Below, piece after piece: positions 1-6,184 of a stretch of DNA of 10,546 nt. The DNA comes from LW40-45 sp048883105 (GTDB taxonomy: Archaea; Asgardarchaeota; Lokiarchaeia; Sigyniarchaeales; SOKP01): NCBI GenBank assembly GCA_048883105.1, contig JBHLQY010000073.1:1-10546 (forward strand), written 5' to 3'. Position numbers and translations under genes: made by a program. Position 1 is the first letter of the stretch. Each line of letters begins with the position of its first letter. Under the pieces are notes generated by a model. The model was not told the origin of the DNA. It was given only the letters and a program-made list of their open reading frames with translations, and ran no database searches.

Positions 1-335
1 AATATTGCTTGAACGATCCTAGTGAGACAAATAAAACCGCCGAAATTTTAGGAAAAATGGCAAAACAATTAGGATGGGTAAATTGGGATGAAGATGATAA
101 AGAAGCTACTTACGTACTTATTGATAAAGTAAAAGAATTGCAAAAAGAGATTGGATTTTCGACGAAACTTCAAGATTTAGGAATCTCAAAAGACGAGATG
201 GAAAAAAATATGGATATGTTAGTTGGGCTATGTTATCAAAGTCCTGTATGCACCGCAGGCCCTCGATCGCCATCTATGGAAGACTGGAAAAATCTCTTTA
301 GATACCCATACGACGGGAAGGATGTAGATTTCTAA
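1..335 (+). CDS. Iron-containing alcohol dehydrogenase, C-terminal fragment (5' end outside window)
   Basis: The reading frame is open from the first bases (codons in phase with position 3), so the gene enters from the left; the TTG at 9 is not a convincing start. About 110 residues remain of a family usually near 380-450. They match the end of the C-terminal helical domain of Fe-dependent (group III) alcohol dehydrogenases: a long helix with LQDLGISKDEMEKN, then GLCYQSPVCTAGPRSPS, then EDWKNLFRYPYDGKDVDF, the usual ending of these proteins. Family members interconvert alcohols or aldehydes with NAD(P)H in the cytoplasm. The metal-binding Asp/His residues and the nucleotide-binding site lie upstream of the window, so catalytic competence and substrate cannot be judged. 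The stop is TAA at 333-335, followed at once by a T-run. The family call rests on recognising the C-terminal sequence and is good; the substrate is unknown. Confidence 0.85.
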   Translation, partial: YCLNDPSETNKTAEILGKMAKQLGWVNWDEDDKEATYVLIDKVKELQKEIGFSTKLQDLGISKDEMEKNMDMLVGLCYQSPVCTAGPRSPSMEDWKNLFRYPYDGKDVDF

Positions 336-350
336 TTATTTTTTTTTTCT
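336..350 (+). terminator. T-run terminator after alcohol dehydrogenase gene
   Basis: A run of ten T residues (339-348) begins four nucleotides after the TAA stop. Runs of U are the main signal for termination by archaeal RNA polymerase, and no GC-rich stem is needed. The following A-run (351-356) could pair weakly with it. Confidence 0.6.
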
Positions 351-438
351 AAAAAATATTAATACAGTTCTTAAGTGAAAATTGGGCTATTGCCTATTTA
401 AAGGGATAAAATAAAAATAAAAAAAAATAGAGAGTTAT

Positions 439-462
439 TGGAATTTTCTTCCATTTTTTTTT
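439..462 (+). terminator. Small hairpin followed by nine T residues
   Basis: TGGAA (439-443) and TTCCA (449-453) form a perfect 5-bp stem with loop TTTTC, followed directly by nine T residues (454-462). This looks like an intrinsic terminator on the + strand. It lies about 100 nt after the dehydrogenase stop, which already has its own T-run, so it is either a backup terminator or the end of a short transcript starting in the spacer. The rest of the spacer (351-611) is A/T-rich, and I see no gene in it. Confidence 0.4.
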
Positions 463-611
463 GTTAATCTTAGATTCCATAATTAGTAAATAATTTTTAT
501 CGTAGCTTAGAAAGAATAAAAATAAGCGAGAAATAGAGGAGAAATAGATTCTTCGTTAATTTCAAAATCTTACATTTATTATTTACAAGCAGATTAAAAT
601 ATTTACTTTTT

Positions 612-863
612 TTAATAACCTCTTCTTCTTGGATAACTTGGACGCGGACCTCTCTTTGTCACTACTACGTCGCTTGCTTGTGGTCCTTTTTTACCTTCAA
701 TAATATTGAACTCAACTTCGTCTCCTTCAAATATTTTTTTAAATTCGTCTGAATCCCCTTTAATTCCGCTGTAGTGGACGAAAACATCTTGCGACCCGTC
801 GTCTAAAGTTATAAATCCATAGCCTTTTCGGCTATCAAACCATTTTACTGTTCCTTTTTCCAT
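612..863 (-). CDS. CspA-family cold-shock protein (nucleic-acid chaperone)
   Basis: This is an 83-residue single cold-shock domain protein, slightly longer than the usual 65-70 residues. It starts MEKGTVKWFDSRKGYGFI, the family's hallmark first strands. RNP1 is KGYGFI (13-18) and RNP2 is VFVHYS (27-32); aromatic residues W8, F9, Y15, F17, F28, H30 and Y31 supply the expected stacking surface for single-stranded RNA or DNA. GDEVEF (47-52) and GPQASDV (60-66) complete the five-stranded barrel. The last ~14 residues (RGPRPSYPRRRGY) are a basic, aromatic tail likely to strengthen RNA binding. The expected role is melting RNA structure in the cytoplasm. The ATG start is preceded by AGGT at 871-874, seven nucleotides upstream, a weak Shine-Dalgarno match. 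It is a monocistronic gene, convergent with the dehydrogenase gene. Cold-shock proteins are patchy in archaea and are often considered acquired from bacteria. The family assignment is very secure. Confidence 0.97.
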   Translation of the reverse strand: MEKGTVKWFDSRKGYGFITLDDGSQDVFVHYSGIKGDSDEFKKIFEGDEVEFNIIEGKKGPQASDVVVTKRGPRPSYPRRRGY

Positions 864-889
864 TCTTGTTACCTATTAAATGTTCCTAC

Positions 890-898
890 AAAATTTAT
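890..898 (-). promoter_or_regulatory. Candidate TATA box for the cold-shock gene
   Basis: On the minus strand this reads ATAAATTTT, about 27-35 nt before the start codon, where an archaeal TATA box is expected if the leader is very short. A start 25 nt downstream would leave only about 5 nt of leader and would exclude the AGGT, so the exact element is uncertain. Confidence 0.35.
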
Positions 899-903
899 GT
901 TTC

Positions 904-925
904 ATTGTTTCAAAAGAGAAACAAT
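904..925. repeat. 8-bp perfect inverted repeat upstream of the cold-shock gene
   Basis: ATTGTTTC (904-911) and GAAACAAT (918-925) are exact reverse complements around a 6-nt centre. The repeat sits six nucleotides upstream of the candidate TATA box of the cold-shock gene and about 90 nt past the stop of the TPR gene. It could be an operator, or an RNA hairpin in the 3' trailer of the TPR transcript. No T-run follows it on the minus strand, which argues against a simple terminator. Confidence 0.4.
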
Positions 926-1016
926 CATTGCTAAAAAGTATTGGTTCGTAATAAATAATTGGATTTCTGTTTTTTTGAATTTTAAATACAACAGATTTTT
1001 TAATAGATTAATTTAT

Positions 1017-2615
1017 TTATTCATTTTTCAAGATAAATTCAGAATCATCATCGCTAAGATTTCCTTCAATTTGACCGCTTCCTATCAAATCAAAAATTAA
1101 TCCGATTATTTCCTCTTTAGGTATTTTTAAAAAATTTTCGATATACTCAATTTTTACTTCTTGTTTTGCCTTAATAATCCCGAGCAACCTTTCTTTAGGG
1201 TCAATCTTAATTGGTACATGTGTAGTATGAAGAAGATCCTCATCCGCTAATGTTGTTATTCCTTTTTGAGCGACTTTTCCTTCTAAGTCTCCTAATTCTT
1301 GAACCCTATTTAATTCAGTCAACTTATCTCCACCTATATGACTTCTTATTTTTCTTATAGATTTTGACAATCGTTTTAAGCCTAATTTTTTTCCTCCCTT
1401 AGATCTAGGAGATTTTAATAGTTTCGTGGTTTTTTCTGCCACTGCGTCTAAATCTTGAACACCCGTTAATTCAGATAATTTATCTTGAATTATACTGCTT
1501 ACATTCTCGCTAACTGGTTTTGTCACGGATTTTGATACTCCCCTCATGTGTTTTTTTATCAATCCCTTAGACTTAGAAGAGATAAGTGGTTCCTTTACTC
1601 TCGATATCGAAAGATCTCTTTTTAGTAATTTCTTTTGGATAAGCTTAATTATTTTAAGGATATTTTCGATTTGACACTTCAGATCCATATCTTGAGCAGC
1701 TAATAATGCATCTTGATAAAAATTCAGCGACTTATCAAATTCTTCTAATTTAAAGGCATTATCAGCCTTTTCCATTAAAGAATCGAATTTATCAATATCC
1801 TTAGTATCATCTGACGATAAATTATAATTTATAATTTTTTTTATATTATTTAATCTCTCGCCCTCAGATAAAGAAGAAGGCAACTGTTTTATTAATAAAT
1901 GAGCCTCTAGGTAATATTTTAGTTTTACCAATGTTTTTAATTTGAGCTTGATCTCGTCCAAATTATCTAAATCTATTTTTTTAAAATAAGGAAGAGCTAA
2001 ATCGTATTTTTTTAAACTATAATAAATGAGACCAATTTTCTTCTTTATGCGTAATTTAAAATCGTGAGCATCAGGAGATATTAAGCCATCTTGAATTGGC
2101 AGATTTTTAAGTGATAGCAAATAATATTTCAATACCTTTTCTATGTTGTTTAAATTTTTATAGATATTTCCGATAGAATAATAATATTGATATTTCTTCT
2201 CAATGTCTAAATTATTAGCTATTTTAAGTAAATTCTTGAGTATAAAAATAGAATATTCATATTTTTTCTTGTCGTAATAATAATTAGCTAAGTTATTTAA
2301 CTCATATACCGATGCTTTCCCAACACTTTCCATACAACACATAAAACATATCGGAAGTTTAAAGATTGGAAATAATCCGCATTTTTTACATTCCATCAGA
2401 TCTAGCAATAACAGACTTTTAATATTTTCATTTTTTATTTTCAGTTTAGAAACATAATCGAGCTTCTTTTCTAGTTCTGTAATAAGTTCTTGTCTTTTAA
2501 GAGGAATAGAATCTTCGTAAAATTGGTTTAAAATATCAATATCAGTATAATTAAAACTCTCTAGTCGCGCCAATATCATTTCAAATTTGGAATCGGCTTC
2601 TTGTTGAATTTCCAT
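1017..2615 (-). CDS. TPR protein with CxxC-CxxC zinc motif, basic linker and PCI-like winged-helix C-terminus
   Basis: This 532-residue cytoplasmic protein has no signal peptide or membrane segment; I do not recognise a named family. Residues 1-70 are helical. A likely zinc site follows: C76-x2-C79-x10-C90-x2-C93, with an extra C94. Residues ~103-330 are TPR-like helical pairs (for example 103-131, 141-170, 190-213 and 276-308, with the pattern A..Y...G/N......A...Y..AL). Residues ~335-425 are rich in K, R and S and probably disordered. A module is duplicated at 359-397 and 415-450 (shared DKLxEL..VQxL). Residues 474-530 (ERLLGIIK...IEYIENFLKIPKEEIIGLIFDLIGSGQIEGNL) have the helix-turn-helix-wing pattern of PCI-type winged helices. 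I infer a scaffold or complex subunit, possibly nucleic-acid-associated. The ATG start has GTGAG six nucleotides upstream and a TATA box beyond it. The ORF is certain; the function is unknown. Confidence 0.85.
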   Translation of the reverse strand: MEIQQEADSKFEMILARLESFNYTDIDILNQFYEDSIPLKRQELITELEKKLDYVSKLKIKNENIKSLLLLDLMECKKCGLFPIFKLPICFMCCMESVGKASVYELNNLANYYYDKKKYEYSIFILKNLLKIANNLDIEKKYQYYYSIGNIYKNLNNIEKVLKYYLLSLKNLPIQDGLISPDAHDFKLRIKKKIGLIYYSLKKYDLALPYFKKIDLDNLDEIKLKLKTLVKLKYYLEAHLLIKQLPSSLSEGERLNNIKKIINYNLSSDDTKDIDKFDSLMEKADNAFKLEEFDKSLNFYQDALLAAQDMDLKCQIENILKIIKLIQKKLLKRDLSISRVKEPLISSKSKGLIKKHMRGVSKSVTKPVSENVSSIIQDKLSELTGVQDLDAVAEKTTKLLKSPRSKGGKKLGLKRLSKSIRKIRSHIGGDKLTELNRVQELGDLEGKVAQKGITTLADEDLLHTTHVPIKIDPKERLLGIIKAKQEVKIEYIENFLKIPKEEIIGLIFDLIGSGQIEGNLSDDDSEFILKNE

Positions 2616-2855
2616 TTGTAGCTCACGTTTAATAAATTAAAATTTTATAAATATAGCTTTTACCCTATACCTTACATAATACTAGTGCAGCAATTGATTA
2701 TTTAAAAATTAGTAAAATCTTAAATAACAATATATCAAAATAATAAATCAATTATTAGAATTTAAAACAATAAATTAAAATTAAGCAAATAATTTTCTTG
2801 TTCGCTGCTACGTAGAAAAATTTCCAGAAGCAAAATAACATAATGTGAAAATATT
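2616..2855. other. Divergent intergenic region, TPR gene (-) and DUF169 gene (+)
   Basis: These 240 A/T-rich bases separate two divergent genes and must hold both promoters. The minus-strand TATA box is clear (2643-2651). For the plus gene no single TATA box stands out among many A/T stretches. The only G/C-containing landmark near that gene is the 8-bp palindrome CTACGTAG at 2808-2815, about 40 nt before the start codon. No open frame of interest was seen. Confidence 0.6.
2643..2651 (-). promoter_or_regulatory. TATA box of the TPR/winged-helix gene
   Basis: On the minus strand this reads TTTATAAAA, close to the archaeal TATA consensus, centred about 32 nt before the start codon. It predicts a transcript with a leader of only about 5-10 nt, next to the GTGAG motif at 2622-2626. 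Confidence 0.55.
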
Positions 2856-3623
2856 ATGGGTAAATGGGAGGAATTAGATAATAATTTAAATAGATATCTC
2901 CGTTTAGCTACTTTTCCTATTGGTGTAAAGTTGCTTGAAGACTCAGAAGAATTAAAAAAAGTAAAATTTTTAAAAAGACCAGAGAAGAAGATTGTCTTAT
3001 GTCAAATGTTTAGTTATTCTAGGTATTATGGGTGGACAATGGGTTGTATTAAAGAGGATAATTTATGCCCTCTTGCAGAAATTACGCTAGGGTTTGAAAA
3101 AGCACATAGACTTTTTGAGGAGGGTGCTTTTTTTGTAGGAAGATATAATGAAACTAAAGAAGCTGCTAAAAAGACTACAGCAACGATGCCTAAAATACCA
3201 CACGGAAAGTTTTCTGCTATATTATCAGGTGCTTTAAATCGAATAGATTTTGACCCAGATTTAATCTTGATTTGGGGGAATTCCGCTCAGATAATGAGAA
3301 TAATTCAGGGCAGCTTGTGGAAAGAAGGTGGCAGAATTTCAATGTCAACTTTTTGCGATGGTGTTTGCGCAGATACTATTTCACAAGTATATCTTACAGG
3401 TGAATTACAAATTGCTTTCCCTTGTCTTGGAGATCGTCGTTACGGAAAGGCTGCAGATAGTGATTTAATAGCTTCCATACCATTTGGGAAAGTTAATGAA
3501 ATAATTGAAGGAATGGAAAAAACCCATAAAGCAGGAACGAGATTTCCTATACCATATCAAATCTCAACGCCAGATTTTTTCGTTAAATTGAAAAAACAAT
3601 TGGATAAGGCTAAGAAAGATTGA
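2856..3623 (+). CDS. DUF169 family protein
   Basis: This 255-residue soluble protein matches DUF169 (PF02596), a family common in archaea and anaerobic bacteria with no established biochemical role. Visible family features are the N-terminal FPIGVKLL (20-27), CQMFSYSRYYGW (49-60), the TMGCIKEDNLCPLAE stretch with C64 and C71, FDPDLILIWGNSAQ (132-145), and the C-terminal STFCDGVCADT with C167 and C171, then C190 just before GDRRYG. The six cysteines fall in the conserved blocks, suggesting a metal or cofactor site; that is inference. Length is typical of a complete member. The ATG start is supported by GTGA at 2845-2848, seven nucleotides upstream, which can pair with the archaeal 16S tail. 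The gene is followed by T-rich DNA and, after 73 nt, the GH3 gene in the same direction, so weak co-transcription is possible. The family call is strong; the function is unknown. Confidence 0.9.
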   Translation: MGKWEELDNNLNRYLRLATFPIGVKLLEDSEELKKVKFLKRPEKKIVLCQMFSYSRYYGWTMGCIKEDNLCPLAEITLGFEKAHRLFEEGAFFVGRYNETKEAAKKTTATMPKIPHGKFSAILSGALNRIDFDPDLILIWGNSAQIMRIIQGSLWKEGGRISMSTFCDGVCADTISQVYLTGELQIAFPCLGDRRYGKAADSDLIASIPFGKVNEIIEGMEKTHKAGTRFPIPYQISTPDFFVKLKKQLDKAKKD

Positions 3624-3631
3624 ATTTGTAG

Positions 3632-3671
3632 TATTTTTTATTTTTTTCCTTTCAAAAAAAAATCTTTTTTT
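3632..3671 (+). terminator. T-rich terminator region after the DUF169 gene
   Basis: Three T-runs (3634-3639, 3641-3647 and 3665-3671) follow the TGA stop within 50 nt. A run of nine A residues before the last can pair with it. This is typical of archaeal U-tract termination and suggests the DUF169 transcript mostly ends before the GH3 gene. Confidence 0.5.
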
Positions 3672-3696
3672 GCAATAAAGCAATTTTAAAATTACT

Positions 3697-6168
3697 ATGG
3701 TAAACACTAATGAAAGTGAAAAACTGCTTTATTTAGATCCTAATCAACCTATTGAAAAAAGGGTTGAAGATTTAATCTCAAGAATGACTATAAAAGAAAA
3801 AGTTGCTCAACTCGGTTCTCAATATGCGCCATCATTAATGGAATTGAATGATTTATCCCATGAAAAAATGAAAAGATTAATTAGTCAAGGAATTGGCCAA
3901 ATCACTAGAATTGGCGGCACTATGAATATAATGCCGGCAGAATCAGTTAAAATTGCTAATGGTATTCAAAAATTTTTAAAAGAACAGACTCGCTTAGGAA
4001 TTCCTGCTATTGTTCATGAAGAATGTTTATGTGCTTATACAGCTAAAAAAGCCACAGTCTTTCCTCAAATCATAGGAGTGGCGTCGACATGGGATCCAGA
4101 ATTAGTAGAAGCTATGACAAGAAAAATCGGTGAACAGATGCGCACCGTTGGAGCACATCAAGGGCTATCTCCTGTTCTTGATATTGCGCGCGATCCAAGA
4201 TGGGGGCGCACTGAAGAAACTTTTGGCGAAGATCCATATCTCGTATCGCGGATGGGTACAGCCTATGTAAAAGGGCTACAAGGTAATTCGCTTAAGACTG
4301 GTATAATTGCTACTGGGAAACATTTTTTAGGTTATGGATTATCTCAAGGAGGTAGAAATTGGGGTCCATCTTTTATCCCCAAAAGAGAATTATTGGAAGT
4401 GTTCGCTAAACCTTTTGAAGCAGCAATTCACGAATCTAATATAGGTTCAATCATGAACTCATATAGCGAAATTGATGGAATTCCTTGTGGGATTTCGCGC
4501 GAAGTTCTAACTAATTTATTACGCAATAAACTTGGTTTTAAAGGAATGGTTGTTTCAGATTACGCTACAATCGAACTTAATTGTAAAATTCATCGAGTGG
4601 CAATGAATTTAACAGAAGCTGCGATTCTTGCATTCAATGCGGGTCTTGATGTGGAACTACCAAGAACAGCTGGTTATGGGAGACCATTTGTCAGAGCTGT
4701 TAAAAAGGGAAAGATTAGCGAAGATGCATTAAATCAATCCGTTTCCCGTATATTAACGAAAAAATTTGAACTTGGTCTTTTCGAAAATCTTTATGTTGAT
4801 GAAGATCAAGAAAAAATCGCGAAAGTCTTTTCGAATCCAGAGAATAAAAAATTAGCGCGTGAAATTGCTCGTAAATCTATAGTATTATTAAAAAACGACG
4901 ATAATCTTTTGCCCCTTAAAAAAGACTTAAAATCAATTGCTATAATTGGTCCAAATGCAAATAGTGTGCGTAATTTACTGGGTGATTATACGTATGTAGG
5001 TCAATTTGAAGCCACAGTGAGTAATGCAACTGGCGTTTCTGAACTTGACGAAGAACAAGTGACTCTATTAAAACAAATATTTGATGAAAAAGATCCAGAC
5101 GCATTCACGAGAAATTCATATGACATCATAAGCATTTTAGATGCTATAAAAGAAAAAGTGTCAAAAGGCACGGAAGTCAATTATGCCAAGGGCTGCGAAA
5201 TTCAAAGCGATGATAGGAGTGGATTCAAAGAAGCAATTGAATTTTCAAAAAAATCGGAAGTTGTGATTCTCGTAATGGGAGAAAAAGCTGGGATGACAAT
5301 AGAATGTACCAGTGGCGAATCTCGTGACCGTTCTTCTTTAATCCTTCCTGGCGTACAAGAAGAACTAGTTCGGGAAATTCACGCTACAGGCGTCCCAATC
5401 ATCTTAGTGTTAATAAATGGTCGTCCTCTATCAATAGCTTGGGAAAAAGAAAATATTCCCGCAATATTAGAAGCATGGTTGCCTGGAGAAGAAGGTGGTA
5501 ATGCAATTGCTGATATTTTGTTTGGTGATTATAATCCTGGAGGAAAATTACCAATCTCTTTTCCACGAAGTGTAGGACAAATTCCAATTTATCATAATTG
5601 CAAACCTACTGGGGGCATTTCTGTCTGGGCATGGAATTATGTAGAAGAAAATACGACTCCTTTATTTCCGTTTGGATATGGTCTAAGTTATACTCAATTT
5701 GAGTACTCCAATTTAAAAATGAATAAATCTGAGGTTGATTCTATTGATAGTATTGAAATTTCTGTGGATATTAAAAATATTGGAAAAGTTAAAGGTGATG
5801 AGGTAGTTCAATTATATTTACACGATCAAGAAGCGACTGTTACACGACCGATTCAAGAATTATTTGGTTTTAAAAGGATAACATTGGACCCTGGAGAACA
5901 AGCTACGGTCACTTTTACTATTTCAATGAAGCAACTTGGATTCTACAATGAAAATATGGAATATATTATAGAACCCGGAAATATTAGTGTTTACATAGGT
6001 AGCACACACGCTAATCACGGCTCAGGACAGTTAGACCTTTTTAAAGATCTTCTCGCTCAGAAAGACGTGAAATTGAAAGGTAAATTCAAAATAACTGGAG
6101 AAACCATAGATTTGAGTCAAGATAAGGAATTTTTCTCTACTATTGTTGTTAAAAAAAAGGATAAATAA
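3697..6168 (+). CDS. Glycoside hydrolase family 3 (beta-glucosidase/beta-xylosidase type)
   Basis: This 823-residue GH3 enzyme is expected to release terminal sugars from beta-linked glycosides by the retaining mechanism. Order: short N-terminal lead with EKRVEDLISRMTIKEKVAQL (20-39); (beta/alpha)8 barrel to ~360 with HEECLCAYTAK, RDPRWGRTEETFGEDP (165-180) and KHFLGYG (K208/H209 sugar contacts); nucleophile D288 in GMVVSDYA; alpha/beta sandwich ~393-660 with IAIIGPNA and GESRDRSSLILPGVQ (541-555; E541 lies in the region holding the acid/base or a sugar-binding acid); GKLPISFP and PLFPFGYGLSYT; fibronectin-III-like domain ~685-770 (DIKNIGKVKGDEVVQLYL). Length fits the three-domain subgroup. 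There is no signal peptide, so it probably acts in the cytoplasm on imported oligosaccharides; a GPH symporter is encoded about 2.5 kb downstream. There is no clear Shine-Dalgarno; the ATG was chosen because the conserved sequence begins soon after it. Glucosidase versus xylosidase cannot be decided from sequence alone. Confidence 0.95.
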   Translation: MVNTNESEKLLYLDPNQPIEKRVEDLISRMTIKEKVAQLGSQYAPSLMELNDLSHEKMKRLISQGIGQITRIGGTMNIMPAESVKIANGIQKFLKEQTRLGIPAIVHEECLCAYTAKKATVFPQIIGVASTWDPELVEAMTRKIGEQMRTVGAHQGLSPVLDIARDPRWGRTEETFGEDPYLVSRMGTAYVKGLQGNSLKTGIIATGKHFLGYGLSQGGRNWGPSFIPKRELLEVFAKPFEAAIHESNIGSIMNSYSEIDGIPCGISREVLTNLLRNKLGFKGMVVSDYATIELNCKIHRVAMNLTEAAILAFNAGLDVELPRTAGYGRPFVRAVKKGKISEDALNQSVSRILTKKFELGLFENLYVDEDQEKIAKVFSNPENKKLAREIARKSIVLLKNDDNLLPLKKDLKSIAIIGPNANSVRNLLGDYTYVGQFEATVSNATGVSELDEEQVTLLKQIFDEKDPDAFTRNSYDIISILDAIKEKVSKGTEVNYAKGCEIQSDDRSGFKEAIEFSKKSEVVILVMGEKAGMTIECTSGESRDRSSLILPGVQEELVREIHATGVPIILVLINGRPLSIAWEKENIPAILEAWLPGEEGGNAIADILFGDYNPGGKLPISFPRSVGQIPIYHNCKPTGGISVWAWNYVEENTTPLFPFGYGLSYTQFEYSNLKMNKSEVDSIDSIEISVDIKNIGKVKGDEVVQLYLHDQEATVTRPIQELFGFKRITLDPGEQATVTFTISMKQLGFYNENMEYIIEPGNISVYIGSTHANHGSGQLDLFKDLLAQKDVKLKGKFKITGETIDLSQDKEFFSTIVVKKKDK

Positions 6169-6184
6169 GTTTTTTTACTTATTT
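6151..6184. terminator. Compact bidirectional terminator between convergent GH3 and nitronate monooxygenase genes
   Basis: AAATAAG (6163-6169) and CTTATTT (6178-6184) form a perfect 7-bp inverted repeat with an 8-nt loop. The left arm contains the GH3 stop (TAA 6166-6168) and the right arm contains the stop of the minus-strand gene (6179-6181). On the plus strand the loop is a run of seven T (6170-6176). On the minus strand the run of A at 6151-6158 reads as eight T just after the hairpin. Each transcript therefore meets a U-tract at or just after its stop codon. Confidence 0.55.

Noticed and set aside
9..11. TTG at position 9 as the start of a 108-residue gene
   Set aside because: The frame stays open to the left edge and the protein begins in the middle of an Fe-alcohol dehydrogenase C-terminal domain, so the gene is truncated by the window rather than starting here.
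897..1100. Plus-strand open frame of 67 codons
   Set aside because: It overlaps the 3' end of the TPR gene, has a low-complexity F/I/N/K translation expected from A/T-rich spacer DNA, and no ribosome-binding site or recognisable motif.
2692..2753. AATTGATT/AATCAATT inverted repeat in the divergent TPR/DUF169 spacer
   Set aside because: The arms are 46 nt apart and almost pure A/T; many such matches are expected by chance in this composition.
2808..2815. CTACGTAG palindrome upstream of the DUF169 gene as an operator
   Set aside because: It is only 8 bp, single copy, and no regulator or second site supports it; noted only as a landmark in the spacer.
5399..5587. Minus-strand open frame of 62 codons inside the GH3 gene
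   Set aside because: It is antisense to a strongly conserved part of the GH3 coding sequence, and its translation has no recognisable features.
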